Source: Cricetomys ansorgei (taxonomy: Eukaryota; Chordata; Mammalia; Rodentia; Nesomyidae). From it: a DNA stretch of 64,000 nucleotides. Below are positions 1 through 11,266 of this stretch, in pieces. Numbering within the stretch: position 1 is the first letter of the stretch; every line of letters begins with the position of its first letter. Where the stretch lies: the NCBI GenBank assembly GCA_026225945.1, contig JAMJFZ010001730.1, positions 37,501 through 101,500 of the forward strand, read 5' to 3'. The position numbers were made by a program, and so were the translations under genes. Below the pieces are notes generated by a model. It was not told where the DNA came from. It searched no databases and saw nothing but the letters and a program-made list of their open reading frames with translations.

Positions 1-430
1 CCTAGAGGCAGTTTTGGTTGTCAGGACTGGAAGGGGGTGAGGATGCTCTCCAGGCATACACTAGGCGGAAGCTAAGGACATTGTTGAGCATGTTGCAAAG
101 GACAAGATGGCCCCATGCAACAAAGAATTATCTGGTTCAGACTGCACAGAGACTGAGAAACCCAGATCTGAACAGCACAGTGCTTTACTACCCTCTCTGG
201 AATAAGTGGTTGCACTCTACTCCAGCACCCCTAATCTCCTACACTAGAATCACCCCTGCCCCTCCCCCTCACAGCCTTCCCTGCCTTTGAGACAACTCTG
301 CCCTTCAGTGTGGTTCTCAGGTACTTTCAGGGCATCCTTTCACCCTGGGCCTCCTCCCACCCCAGCCTTCCACTTGCACAATCTCCTTCCAGGACAGACC
401 GTAGTTGCTATTCATACTTGATGCCGGGAT
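1..430. other. unique sequence, no gene seen
   Basis: Pyrimidine-rich single-copy-looking sequence. Short ATG frames here have no recognisable domain. I see no splice-bounded exon or intact repeat. Confidence 0.5.
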
Positions 431-575
431 TGGAACTCAGTGTGGTGCCTCAGGCCTGTAATCCCAGCACTAGAGAGGCTGAAGCGGGAGGATGACCACA
501 TGAGGCAAGCCTGGTCTACAGAATGCATTTGGGGCTAGCTTGGACTGAAGAGCTGGACTCTGTATCAGAATAACT
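431..575 (+). mobile_element. B1-like SINE (diverged)
   Basis: A 7SL-derived B1 head is seen in 'cctgtaatcccagcac' followed by a GAGGCTGAAGCGGGAGGATG-like B box region and 'aagcctggtctaca'. It is diverged, lacks a clean A-tail and runs into a second SINE half. Confidence 0.75.
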
Positions 576-587
576 AAAACAAGGTGG

Positions 588-685
588 AGATGAAGAAGTG
601 GCTCAGTGGCTAGGAGCCTTTGTGCTCTTCCAGAGGACCCAAGTTTAGTTCCCAGCACCCTGTAGAGCCTTGAATCAAATGATCC
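588..685 (+). mobile_element. B2/ID-type SINE half
   Basis: The sequence 'gtggctcagtggctaggagc' followed by 'cttccagaggacccaagttt' and 'cccagcaccc' is the tRNA-derived head of a rodent B2/B3-type SINE. It lies just downstream of the B1-like copy and lacks the usual B2 tail. Confidence 0.7.
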
Positions 686-744
686 AGGCTTCCTACACTT
701 TTCCCCCTCCCTCCTTGTCCCTCTCCTCCTTCTGTTCCCCTCCT

Positions 745-1052
745 ATTTTTTGTGGGGTGTATATGCTTATATGCTGTGTGTGCACCCATATGTGCAGATG
801 TGTGCATCTGTTCGCACTGATGAAAGCCAGGGGACATTGGATGTTCTTCTCTATCTCTCTACCTTATTCCACTGAGACACAGTCTCTCACTGGACCTGAA
901 GCTAGGCTTACCCAGTGATATTTTTGTCTCCTCTCATGCACACGTTCTCAGTGTAGGGACTTACAACCTCACTGGACTTTTTATATGGTGTTCAGGACTC
1001 GAACTCAAGTCATCATGCGTGCAGATACTCATTAGCCATCTCCTCAGCCCCT
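745..1052 (-). mobile_element. B4-like SINE, minus strand
   Basis: Read on the minus strand it has the B4 order: 'ggggctgaggagatggctaa' head, then a B1-like segment ending at the 'gagacacagtctctcactgg' signature. It is heavily diverged. Confidence 0.7.
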
Positions 1053-1377
1053 ATGTACACCCTTCTTGACCAGCTTCTATTATCACCACCACCCCCCAAA
1101 ACACACAAGCCCAGGTTCCTCTGTCCTCTCTGTGATCAGAGCCCTGTAGAATCCCTGCAGTGCCTAGCAAAGAGCCAGGCTTAGCAGGTTACTGTGGTGG
1201 CCTCAGTGGGTTTGCTGAGGAGTGATGACATTTGTCAAGTGGGAGCCCAGGTCTGCAGGGAGGAGGGGGAGGTAAGGGGAGCTCACGCCACTGCCAGGCT
1301 GACTGAGTGGTCTTGACAAGCAGGAGGGACTGCTGAGAAGACCCATCGTCCTCTGCACTTTAAAAGGCCAGCACCCC
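1053..1377. other. unique sequence, no gene seen
   Basis: Single-copy-looking DNA leading into the conserved-looking block downstream. It has a short CA/C-rich tract near 1085-1105 and no supported gene. Confidence 0.4.
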
Positions 1378-1800
1378 TCCCGGAATCTTTCCTTGGAGAC
1401 CCGCTAAAATAATACATTTAGACCTGCCAGCCCCAATCGCTTCCGTCTGTCAGGCTCCCTGTAAATAGCACTTCTTAGCCGAGCCAGGGAAAATACGATT
1501 CCAAGCAGCATGGGGGCAATCATACATCAATCGAAGAAAAACATTTTCCCCTTCCTTTCCACCAGCCCCCATAATTGCATTTTAAAACCATTCCTGTGTT
1601 TCTGGGAGACACCACGGTACCTGTTGCTTTTTAACTCGGAGCCGAGAGGCGCGGCAGAATGAGGCTAAACACAGCAAAGTTATTTTGATTTATTTTCCAA
1701 CGTTGGAATCCGGAGCTTGCTGCGGGACTCAGCTGCGGGAAGACGAGCTGATGAAAATGTATTTTTCCCCCCTCGTTACTCTTTTAAATAGACGGAGCTT
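1378..1800. promoter_or_regulatory. candidate conserved non-coding element (enhancer-like)
   Basis: About 420 bp is free of recognisable repeats. It retains about 19 CpGs, far above the window norm outside other such blocks, and mixes AT-rich homeodomain-like cores with GC-rich sites. Visible motifs are CCATAATTGCA at 1569-1579 and CATTCCT (TEAD-like) at 1589-1595. No open frame runs across it. The look is that of a vertebrate developmental enhancer. That is inference, because conservation was not measured. It ends at a T-run near 1812-1830. Confidence 0.5.
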
Positions 1801-2158
1801 TTATTCTTGCTTTTTTTTTTTTTTTTTTGCCACTTTGCTGCGCTAGACTGAGTTTTATGACACCCTGGCATGCTGGCACCAGCTTCTGAGTGTTGGCATC
1901 AGCTGTCCTGTCCTGTCCTTCCTTCGGTCTGCTGCCTGGCCAGCGCAGTGTGCCCTGTGGTGTCACTGTACACACAGAGACAGCTGAAGTAGGAAGGGTT
2001 AAATGGCACCGTTCTCTCAGAATTGGGTGGATGACCCTCTTCCCAGGTCTGGGAGTCTCTGCATATCTGGGTGGAGACCTTGGGGCCATGCTCCCAACAG
2101 AGCTACTTGCCAGCCCTAGGCTCAAGGGTTGCCATGGAGACCTCATTATTAACAAGTC

Positions 2159-2530
2159 TGTTCTAGTTTGCTTTCTGTTGCTGTGGTAAAACACTGACCA
2201 AAAGCACCTTGCGGGAGAAAAGGGTTTTTTTTTTTTTTTTTTTGGTTTTCACTTCCAGGTCACAGTTCATCACTGAGGGAAGTGAGGGCAGGAACCCAGA
2301 GCTGAAACCATGCTTGCTATCTTGCTTGCTGTCCTGCTCTCAGCTGGATTTCATATACAGCCCAGGCCTACCTGCCTAGGGATGGTGCCACCACAGTGGA
2401 CTGCTCCCTCCTATCAATCATCAATTAAAATAATCTCCACAGGCCAATCGGATCCAAGCTCTCCATTGAGGTTCCCTCTTCTCAGGTGACACTAGGTTGT
2501 GTCAATTGGCAATTAAAACTAACCAGGACA
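2159..2530 (-). mobile_element. rodent TG...CA LTR copy, minus strand
   Basis: Minus-strand copy of the same family as 21260-21674. It carries 'tttctgttgctgtggtaaaa', 'cacttccaggtcacag', 'tcaatcatcaattaa' and a terminal 'aactaaccaggaca'. Ends fit TG...CA. A T-run at about 2226-2243 has expanded inside it. No clear target-site duplication was found. It is probably an ERVL/MaLR-type LTR; the exact subfamily is not assigned. Confidence 0.7.
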
Positions 2531-2689
2531 GCAGCTACTGGCAGGTTTGTGCTGGCCCCAAAGCTCTTGCTGCCAGCTGTCCACTCATGCCTGCCGTGGC
2601 CCAGGTGCTCTGAGATCCTGGAGTCAGAGGTCTACAGCAGCAAGGCAGTGTGTCAGGACAGCCCTGTTCAGTCTCCCCTCTAGAAACCC

Positions 2690-2865
2690 TGTAACCTGAG
2701 CAAGACACTCAGTCCTGCTAAGCCTTAATCCCCTGGAGCCTGGAGCACTTCCTGCAGCCTGTGATGAGGATTAAGACATGGTAACCCAGGGAATAGCTTA
2801 GAACCTCGCTCACATCTGAAGGCACATAAAAGGTAAAGTTAACATAGTTAACATGGATTTCTATT
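2690..2865 (+). mobile_element. MIR SINE remnant
   Basis: The order 'cctgagcaagacactcagtc', 'taagccttaatc', 'gatgaggattaagacatgg' and 'gcttagaacc' follows the MIR core and 3' region (ancient mammalian tRNA-derived SINE). Confidence 0.6.
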
Positions 2866-3119
2866 TATTCCTTCTGAGGCGCAGAGAGGGCATGAAGCTA
2901 AGGCACAAACTGTAGGACCCTGGCTGCCACTTAAGTCCCATGTATCTAAACAAATCCTTGCTTGCACTGTTCCCAGACCCTTGAAGCACCCTCCTCTCGG
3001 GTTTTCAAAGAAGATGCTTTAACCTCCAAGCTTGGCTCATAGGACACACAGGAAGCTCACTCTGGGCCTGCTCTCTGACTTTGGCTGCTACCATGGAGTA
3101 CCACAGTTCTGACTGCTTT

Positions 3120-3415
3120 GTTTCTATACATCTGTTAATTTAGTATGTGCGGTATATGTTCTTGTTAGTGTGAATGTGTGCACATGCCAGAGGTCTGCAC
3201 TGCTTATCTTTCTTTGAGACAAGGGCTCTCATTGAACCTGGAGCTTGCTGATTCAGCTAGAGAGGCTAGCCAGTGAGCTGTAGGGATTCTCCTGCCTCTG
3301 CCCCTCCCCAGTGCTGTGATTACAGACTTGCAGTGCAAGCTTTTTACTTGGGTGGTGCTAAGGATCAAACTCAGACAAGTAATCTTTCACCCGCTCCCTA
3401 ACCTGGCTTCTTCTC
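3120..3415 (-). mobile_element. B4-like SINE, minus strand
   Basis: Shows 'ctttgagacaagggctctca', 'ccccagtgctgtgattacag' and 'ggatcaaactcagac' in the order expected for a B4 copy read backwards. Confidence 0.75.
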
Positions 3416-3494
3416 AGGTCTGTTTATACGTTAGACAACAGAAGGGGATTGTCTGCTCTGGGACCCCCAGTGAGGAGTGGAGATAACAGGAAGG

Positions 3495-3497
<3 letters not shown>

Positions 3498-3541
<44 letters not shown>
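3498..3541. repeat. (CA)n microsatellite
   Basis: An uninterrupted run of about 21-22 CA units. Confidence 0.95.
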
Positions 3542-3545
<4 letters not shown>

Positions 3546-4056
3546 CCATGCTGTTTGGGCCGCTCAGCGGAGGTCTGAGAGGTGGATGAGTCCATTTGGC
3601 ATGGGTTTTGAGAGGCTTTGGGAATTTAATATCAGAGTTTGGAAAGGACTCAGCTGAAGCATGAACGGGGCACCAGGGAAGTGGTGCCTCCAAATCTCCT
3701 GGCACGGGGAGCTCATGCCAGTGACCCTCTCCCGATGACACTGTTCCCAGCCTCTCTGTTTCCTTATCTGTCAAGTACAGAAAATAATCCCACTGTGACA
3801 AGGTCCCAAGAGGACCATACAGGCAAACCAGAGGATCCAGTACCACAAACACTCAATTACCAATCCTGCAAACACAAGAGGCTGCTGCTGCCCACACAGC
3901 AGGGTGCATCTTGCCCCAGAAAAGAGACCAGGATTTGTCCCTGTAAGGAAGGATGTGTCGACGGGGACTGTATTAGACACAGGGGTTTCAGAACAGTTGG
4001 AGACCAGGATGTGCCAGGGTCCCTACTAGCCCTCCAGATGAGACTCACTGTCCTGC

Positions 4057-4605
4057 GACAGCTAATCTTGGTTGTCAACTTGACTAGATCCAGGCTCTTC
4101 TAAGAGACATACTTCTGGTCATACCTGGACCAACACATGTCCCGGCATTTCCTGGAAAGGGTAACTGAACGGGGAAAGACCTCTCTTTGAGGTGGGCAGT
4201 GACTCTGCTGTAGACCAGACACAAAGAGGTCTGAGGGAAAAGCTGCTGCTTTTTGGCTGCCTGCCTTCCTCCTTGCTGGTGAATGCTTCTACTGTATTGA
4301 TGCCTCTGCATCTGCCATCTTTCCTGACATCAACAGCAGCCTCTCTGACCTTCGTTCTAATGTGGGCTAAAGAATCACAGCTCTCCAGGAGTCCACCAGG
4401 CCCTCAGTGCCAGATTGGGATCTCTAAGGCATCCAATGTTATAGATTGAGGGATCACTGATTCTCTGCCTTTCCAGTATGAGATCTCCATTGCTGAACTA
4501 CCTAACCCATATTGTGTGTGCCACAGTTTAATGTAGCTCCACTGTAATATATATCCATTCTATCAACTCTCTTTCTATACAGAACCCTGACTAAGCCATA
4601 TCCTT
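4057..4605 (+). mobile_element. diverged rodent LTR-like copy
   Basis: Opens with 'ggttgtcaacttgactagat' and closes near 'tatacagaaccctgactaag'. Both signatures match the rodent LTR-like family found elsewhere in this window, in plus orientation. The middle is diverged and may be a composite of two copies. Confidence 0.5.
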
Positions 4606-4939
4606 CTCTAGGTGAGACTCAGGGACCCAGGAGGGTTAAAGGACCAGCTGATAGTCGGTCACCTAGCTGGGTACAAGTGAAGGAGCATGCTCTCTGAAGC
4701 CAACAGCCATATGACATCAAGCATCCTAGGGAGAGACATATGTAAATCAGGAAGGAAATTATCAGGCATAAATCCATACAACTCACTGTGACACCTTAGG
4801 AATCCCCCAACTAAGAAAGTCCCACTATCATGGCTGTCTCACTGGACTATTGGGAAAACAGCTGATCTTCAAACCAGGTCTACAACTGCATGTAATCATA
4901 ATTATTACAGCAAGCTAGTCACAAATAGTTCAAACGTGA

Positions 4940-5036
4940 TGAAAAACCTCTGTAATCCCAGAACTTAGAAGGCTGAGGCAGGAGGATGGAGAGTTTGAAG
5001 ACTGAGCTACAGAATTAGACCCTGTTTTAAAAAATA
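4940..5036 (+). mobile_element. B1 SINE fragment
   Basis: Contains 'cctctgtaatcccagaac', 'ggctgaggcaggaggatg' and 'agaccctgtttt', the B1 body with a short A-tail. Confidence 0.8.
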
Positions 5037-5049
5037 GTTAAAGATGATT

Positions 5050-6200
5050 TCAAGGCAGGGCTACATCTTGGCTTGCCCAGGACATGGGGGTCCCTGGAGG
5101 TTATATCAGAATCTCAGGATAGCCCTGCCAGGAGGCAATGCCCGTCTCCTTCCCTGCTGTGGTTGACAGTGGATGTCTTCCACTCCCTCCCAGACTATGT
5201 GGGCTCACAGCCTGAACTGTTCCATCCCATGTGAAATTCTATGTACCTCCTTCAGCCCTGTGCTGCCCAGGGAGGGAGCATGGTGCAAGCTGGAAAAGAC
5301 ACTAGATGGCTGGGGTAACTGAGGTGGCCATTGGAGCCCTTATGACCCTCTGTGGAAAGTGAGTTCTGCGTGGGTTAATGGGATCCAGGAGAGATGGAAG
5401 AGGCGTGAAGGCAGCAGTGACAGTTGCAGCCAAGTTGGACACGAGGCAGGAGATTGACCTAAACGGTGCCTGGTGATGGTAGGTGTGAAAGGTCCAGAAG
5501 TCCTGACAGTGCGGATACACCTGAAGACACTTGGATGGGCAGAAAGGGGGCAGGTGGAATGGTCCCTTCCTGCCCAAGTTACTGTTTCACTGTTCTAGAG
5601 GAGGGGTGGGGCTGCAAGTCAGGCAGGTTCCCTCCACAGAGGTGGCCCTGTGACCTTGTGCTCCTGGATGTGCTCCTGGATGTGGCTTTTGTGGTCTGCC
5701 TTTCAGCAGCAGATGGAGCCAGCCACATGCATCCCCTCTTGAGGTCACTGCCCACAATGACCCAGAGGAAAAGCAACCCCAGAGCTGAGAGCACCCTATG
5801 CAAATGAACTCAGAAAAGGTACACCTGCGTGAGACGACTTCCTTTTCCAGGTTCTGGGGTAAGAAGGGGTCATCAGGAGGTAGGCAAAGGCTCAGGGCAA
5901 TTCTGAACATGGCAGAGTGAAGACCCCTCACCTACAAACAGACAAAGCAAAGGTCTGTCCTCAGAGCCCGAATCTCATTGTGGTGGTGCCTCCCAGGTGC
6001 CAGGTGACCTGAGTGAGTGAGTTCCTTCCGGGACTGGATTTCCTCCCCAAAGGCTAAAGAGTGCACAAGGTCTGGCTCAGCAGGACTTCCTCCTCCAGCC
6101 CAGAAGCCTGACATTTAAGGTAGGGGCCGGGGACACTGGTAGCCACGGGCTCTAAGGAGTGACACAGGATGAACACTGGCAAGAGGCCAGTGATATGGAA
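5050..6200. other. unique sequence, no gene seen
   Basis: GC-moderate sequence with several overlapping short frames on both strands and no domain or splice context. A small tandem duplication of 'gtgctcctggat' lies near 5656-5683. Confidence 0.4.
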
Positions 6201-6204
6201 ACTA

Positions 6205-6345
6205 TGCCCAGCACCACATAAACTGGGTGCACACCTTTAATCCCGTCACTCAAGTGGTACAGATAGGTAGATCAAGAGTTCAAGGTCATTCTTGAGTCCC
6301 TAGAGAGTTTGAGGCTAGTGTGGACCACATGAGGCCCTGTTTGAA
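6205..6345 (+). mobile_element. ID-B1 type SINE fragment
   Basis: An ID-like tail 'cccagcaccacataaac' is joined to the B1-like 'cacacctttaatcccgtcac' and 'agagttcaaggtcattc'. It is diverged and truncated at the 5' end. Confidence 0.7.
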
Positions 6346-6390
6346 TCAGTCAGTCAATAGAAGCAAGCCTCTTTCCTTGCCCTCTTCTCA

Positions 6391-7430
6391 CGGTCCCGAT
6401 CTCAGACACGCATGGTTCCTTTCTGAGGCATCATTCCCTCCAGCTTCGTGCAGCGCTTCAGACACTATGCCGTCTTTCTCTTTACAAATCACGGCGAGGG
6501 TGTATGTGTCCATACACACGCGAGAGTGTTCTTTTCCTTGCTCTTCACACAAACGTTACTGTGTCAACACTCAGTCACAGTATAGCGGTGTCACGACGGT
6601 CCACGTCTCTGACAGTTGTCTCGTGAAGTAATGACGGAGCTGAAAAGTTCACGTCACCTGCAACCATCAAAGCCAGCCTAAGGTTGAAACGCAGTGCGCT
6701 CCTCACAGGTGTGTGGCAACGCTAATGTGGGTAAGCTGCCACACCCCGGTCCTGCTCCGTCACAGCACAGACTGTGAGCAGTCCCTGAGCATTAATAATA
6801 ACAGCAGCCAGTCACGTTACTCACACGGATTTACTAGGCAACATTTCGAGCATTATTTTAATTTTTAATTACTTTATTTATTCGGGGTGGGGAGCGTGTA
6901 CCACGGTGTAGGAATGGAGGAAAACTTACGGGAGTCAGTTTTCTCCATCCGTCGTGTGTGTGTGTCAGGGATGGAACTCAGGTCATTGGGCTTAGCAGCA
7001 GACACCTTCCCTGGCTGAGGCAGCTTGCCAGCGCTTTTATAATTATTTTTGGAATATCTCCCTACTTTAAAAAAAAAATGCTTTTACAAAATAGTAAGCC
7101 ACACTCTGCCAGCAACAGCCTCACACATCCCGTGTTTTCCAGCCTCTCTTGATTGATCTGTGTGAGCACATTCTACGATGTTTATACAATAGCTGTCTTG
7201 TGACGACGTTCTCGGAACACATCCCCATCACTAAGCAACGCGTCGCGCAGAACCTGCAGCCTTAGGGGATCAGATCGAGGCTACGTTTCTTTTTAGAAAA
7301 AAGAAACTGGCTTTTTTTTTTTAAAATTAATTTGTGTGTGCGCGGATGTATGCGTGTTTGTGCGTGTGAACAGATGCACACACACATATGTGGATCTGCG
7401 TGTGGAAGCCGGAGGGCAAGCTTGGGGTCA
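6391..7430. other. CpG-dense non-island stretch
   Basis: By eye I count close to 50 CpG dinucleotides here, near the number expected from base composition. Most of the window is strongly CpG-depleted. The stretch is not GC-rich overall, contains AT-rich patches and decayed SINE sequence, and shows no clear promoter or exon. Confidence 0.6.
6850..7036 (-). mobile_element. B2/B3-type SINE remnant, minus strand
   Basis: The T-rich 'ttaattactttatttattc', then 'gggatggaactcaggtcatt' and 'ggctgaggcagcttgccagc' fit a strongly diverged B3-type copy in reverse. Its many CpGs are unusual for a SINE of this age. Confidence 0.5.
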
Positions 7431-7672
7431 TTCTTTAGGCACTAACAACCTTTTTGGTTTTTGTTTCTTTTTTCAGACAAGCTCTCTCACTGACCTAGAA
7501 CTCACCAAGTAGGCTAGACTGAATCCTAGGGACATCCCTGGCTGCATCTTACCAGGACTAGAATCTTAAGCACAAGCCACCAAGGAGGATTCTGGGAATT
7601 GAACTCAGGTCTCATGATTGCAAGGCAAGCATTTTACCACTCAGCTATCTCCCCAGCCCTTAAACTGGTTTG
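7310..7672 (-). mobile_element. B4-like SINE, minus strand
   Basis: Reverse copy with 'agacaagctctctcactgac', 'gggaattgaactcaggtctc' and 'actcagctatctccccagcc'. The 5' end in this orientation is the expanded T/GT-rich tail. Confidence 0.8.
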
Positions 7673-7675
7673 AAA

Positions 7676-8255
7676 CAACAATAGTTTGTGTCCGGTATGT
7701 TCCTGTGAGCTCATTAGGCACCGCTAGATGCAATGCCAGCGAGGTCCTCCGTGCGGCCATTTTGCTCACGGTTGTGTAGAATCCCATCTCAGGCTGACTT
7801 ACCCAGTCCCCTGTGGACAACCTCTGTGGCAGATGCCAGGCTTTATGCTTGTAATGCTGCTGCGAGCGGTGCCGTACACACTTCCCACGATTAGCTGTGC
7901 GACACAGTCCTAGAGCAGAGCATGCTGGGCCTCAGGGAAGGGCACACACAGCCTGAGCAGATGGTGCCCAGTGGCTCTCCCCAGAGGTGCCACTGCCTCC
8001 CACGCCTGCCCACCCTCCTGCCAGCCAGTGCCTGTGCCCCACACCCTCAGCCCCAGAGTGCCGCTGTGCCTTTGATCTTTCTCAATCTGATGGTTGAAAG
8101 AGGGTCTCTTATTGAAGTTTTAATTTGCATTTCTTTTATGAGTAAGGCTGAGTAACTTTTCGTAGGTTTAAGGGCCATTTATATAGTCTTTCGAAAGCTG
8201 TCTTCCTATATTGGGCCCATTTTTTAATTGGCTTGTTGGCTTTTTTCTTGTTGCT
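7676..8255 (-). mobile_element. old L1 (L1M-like) ORF2/3' fragment, minus strand
   Basis: Minus-strand L1 signatures are present: 'ttgcatttcttttatgagta', 'cccattttttaattggc' and a diverged 'aatgctgctgcgagcg' equivalent of the usual 'aatgctgcaatgaac'. The reading frame is destroyed. Confidence 0.65.
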
Positions 8256-8387
8256 AGGCAAAAAGCCTGTAGACTAAAGGAATGAGTCCTGGGTCTGTAG
8301 CAGCAACAGCAGGTTTACTTCTTCTCTGTCAGTTGTCATTACTGGGTCACACATTCCCTTCCCAGCCTTCTTTAAACTTCAAAGGCT

Positions 8388-8667
8388 CAGGGCTGGGGAG
8401 AGGGCTCAGTGGGTAAGGGTACTTGCTGTGCAAGCCTGGGGACCTGGGTTTGAATTCTCTGAGCCAAGGGTAGCTGTGTGCACCTATAATCTCAGTACTG
8501 GGGGTGAGGGGAACAGAGGCAGGAGGATGGCTGGGGCTTGCTGGCTGCCAGTCTAGCTCCAGGTTCAGTGAGAGACCGTGTCTCAGGAGAATGGGAAGTG
8601 GGAAGAGTGGAAGGGGATGGAGTAAGGCACTGGACATTCTCCTCTGGCCTCAGTGGATGCACTGACG
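8388..8667 (+). mobile_element. B4/RSINE1-type SINE
   Basis: The tRNA-like head 'gctggggagagggctcagtg' is followed by a B1-like half with 'ataatctcagtactgg' and 'gagagaccgtgtctcagg', then 'ctcctctggcctc'. It runs directly into the CA array, as SINE tails often do. Confidence 0.85.
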
Positions 8668-9217
8668 TCACACACACACACACACACAGTCACAGACACA
8701 CACACACACACACACACAAACACACACATACAATAACAGACACACACACACAGTCACACACACAGTCACACACACACACAGTCACACTCACACACACACA
8801 TACAATAACAGACACACACACACACAATCACAGACACACACACAATAACAGACACACACACAATAACAGACACACACAATAACAGACACACACACACAAT
8901 CACAGACACACACACAATAACAGACACACACACAACCACACACACGCACAATAACAGACACACACAAACACATACAATAACAGACACAGACACACAGACA
9001 CACACAAACACACACATAGACACACAACAGACACCACACATACACACACAAATATACACACACAGATACATACACAAACAGACATCACAGAGAGACACAC
9101 ACTTATACACACACACACACACACACAGACACACACAGACACCACACACGCATAGGTACACACACACAAACACACACACAAACACATACACAGACAGACA
9201 GACAAACAGATACACAT
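8668..9217. repeat. long CA array with patterned interruptions
   Basis: About 550 bp of CA-rich repeat. Interruptions recur in a pattern, notably 'caataacagacacaca' and 'caatcacagacacaca' blocks between about 8790 and 8990. This shows that larger units were duplicated, not just CA slippage. The long frames through it are low-complexity. Confidence 0.95.
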
Positions 9218-9229
9218 GGATTCGCATTA

Positions 9230-10410
9230 AAAAATTTGGGGAAGAAAAATAAATCAAATTCTGAATCCCCAGTGTGACTCCAGGCTGGGAGTCTGGCCTT
9301 CCCAGTTATTTCCTTCACTATAAATTGGATAGGGGCTCAGTGGAATGCAGAAAGCCCCACAGTTCTCTCATATGAGATTGGGGTCTATGAGAGATGAGAC
9401 CCTGATGCTCTGGAGTGATGTAGGACATGTGACGGGAGAATGAGTTAGGACAAAGACAGGGTCCAAAAAGAGGGAGCGAGGAGCTAAAGATGAACAGCCA
9501 AAGCCAAAGCTATATGGTGGTCATCGAGCATTGAGCATGCATGGCGGCCCAGAGAGCCAACTAAGGTCCACAGGAGACTGGATATCTATGCTGTGACAAG
9601 GGAGAGCTATGTACCATCTCAGCTAGAGTCTGGCAGGGATGGTAGCTCTGATTTCCAGCAACCCCCTGATCCTGGCAGGTGGGTTAGAGGGGCTTCCTGG
9701 GGTCTTGGCAGCACACGGGCAGACCCAGGCATCATCCTGTAGGTGAATGTAATAGTCAGGGGTCCAAAAGACTCAGCTGAGGTCACAAGCAAGAAAGAAG
9801 CAGCTGCAATGGGGGAACTTGGGACTCCTGGGTCTCCATGCACTGTTTTGCAATTGGGCCAGAAAGGTCAAGAGTAAGGCAGTGGGCTGGTCAATACAAG
9901 AGCTCATGCTCAGCCAGGAGAAAACAACGTCACTCAGCAGAAATATCCAGCCCAGTCCAGAGAGAGAATCTCAGCAGGGGATTCTGTCTCCCCTCCCTGG
10001 TACCGGATGGCTGAGCCTCCCTTACCAGGCTGGGCCTTCCTGAATCCTCACCACACCTCTAGGCTTAGAGCCTGTCCCTGGTCTCCACTAAGTTCTCACA
10101 TGAACCTAAGAAAAGTTTGCTCATCCAGAACCCCTGAAGTGGGAGACTCAGCTGGGAGCTGGAAGCTCTAACTGCTAACTCACAGAGGCCCCCTGGCCCA
10201 TTCTGGCCAAGGAAGGAATGAGGTCATAGCACATTTGTGTCACTCACAGAAGCTCCACATTCTAAGAGTGATGCCCCCTCCCAGAGCATCTGATGGAACT
10301 CCATCGTATGCCTAACTGGGGCGCTTCACCGTGGCTTCACTTTGAGGTACAGTACAGCAGACACTAGGCAGGTCCCAGTTATCTGTCAATCAGTCTCCTA
10401 ACAGACATTA
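9230..10410. other. unique sequence, no gene seen
   Basis: No recognisable repeat family or supported exon. Short frames on both strands only. Confidence 0.4.
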
Positions 10411-10417
10411 AGAACTG

Positions 10418-10450
10418 TTTGTTGAATGAATGAATGAATGAATGAATGAA
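10418..10450. repeat. (GAAT)n microsatellite
   Basis: About seven GAAT units at the end of a 'gaactgtttgttgaatgaat' context, which is typical of the end of an old MIR or L2 copy. Confidence 0.9.
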
Positions 10451-11190
10451 AGCGATGACAAGAACTTGAGTGCTTTGACACAGGCCACTTTGAACATTCA
10501 ACATGCAATGTGACTAGATTTCCTGATGTCCCGTTATAAAGCAAAAGAGTCCCTGTGGAAGGTATATCAAGGTGATACCCTGAACAAGATACTTGCACTG
10601 CATGCCCAAGAAAGGAGGTTTGGCTCCAGGATTGCTGCACCTGCAGGGCAGGTGGGTATGCAAGGACAAATGGCCCTGCAGTCTGGACAGCTCTGGTCCA
10701 ATTCTGTGGCTCCGTTTAGTGTCCATCTGTAGTCTTCCATGGCCAGAATGAGCAGACACCTTGCATCTGCAGAGCTAGGGTCTCCTACCAGGTTGATTCA
10801 CTTCAGATGCCCAAGGGAGGTTAGGTGGGTAGAGCAGCTGGGTTACAGGCCAGGCAAGAGGATAAGGGTCCTCCTGAAGAGTCAGAAAGGAAAAGGCTTG
10901 AGCAGCAAACTGGCTTCCCAGAACCCGGTTATATGCATCCGGCTGGGTCACCTTCTGTGTCTCTGTGACACATCCTCCCTCCTGTTTCAGTGAATCACCA
11001 GGCCAGGCCAACAGGATACAAGGCCATCTTTTCTGGAACCTAGCTCCGGGAAATGCCAGCTCTGACCAGTTCTCTTCCTGGCACAGAAAACCTGCCATCT
11101 GCCACCCAGTGTCTCTCCCTAGATACCAGTCACGCCAGCCGCTGATGCCCTGTCCCCTACCCTGCCCTGCACTGGAGGCTCTCCTAAATT
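10451..11190. other. unique sequence, no gene seen
   Basis: Overlapping short frames on both strands without domain support; no repeat recognised. Confidence 0.4.
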
Positions 11191-11199
11191 TCTTGGATT

Positions 11200-11266
11200 A
11201 ATTTGAATTGACTGTGTGGAATTGAATTGACTTGAATCTAATTGAAGTGAATGGAATTGAATGGCA
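11200..11266. repeat. degenerate (GAATT)n tract
   Basis: Repeated variants of ttgaa/gaatt ('ggaattgaattgacttgaat' and neighbours) form a decayed pentanucleotide repeat. Confidence 0.75.

Noticed and set aside
6391..7430. CpG island promoter
   Set aside because: CpG is high but GC is near 50% or lower with AT-rich patches, and no exon or promoter motif follows.
8766..9257. 163-codon minus-strand frame rich in Cys and Val
   Set aside because: Reads the CA/TG array; low complexity.
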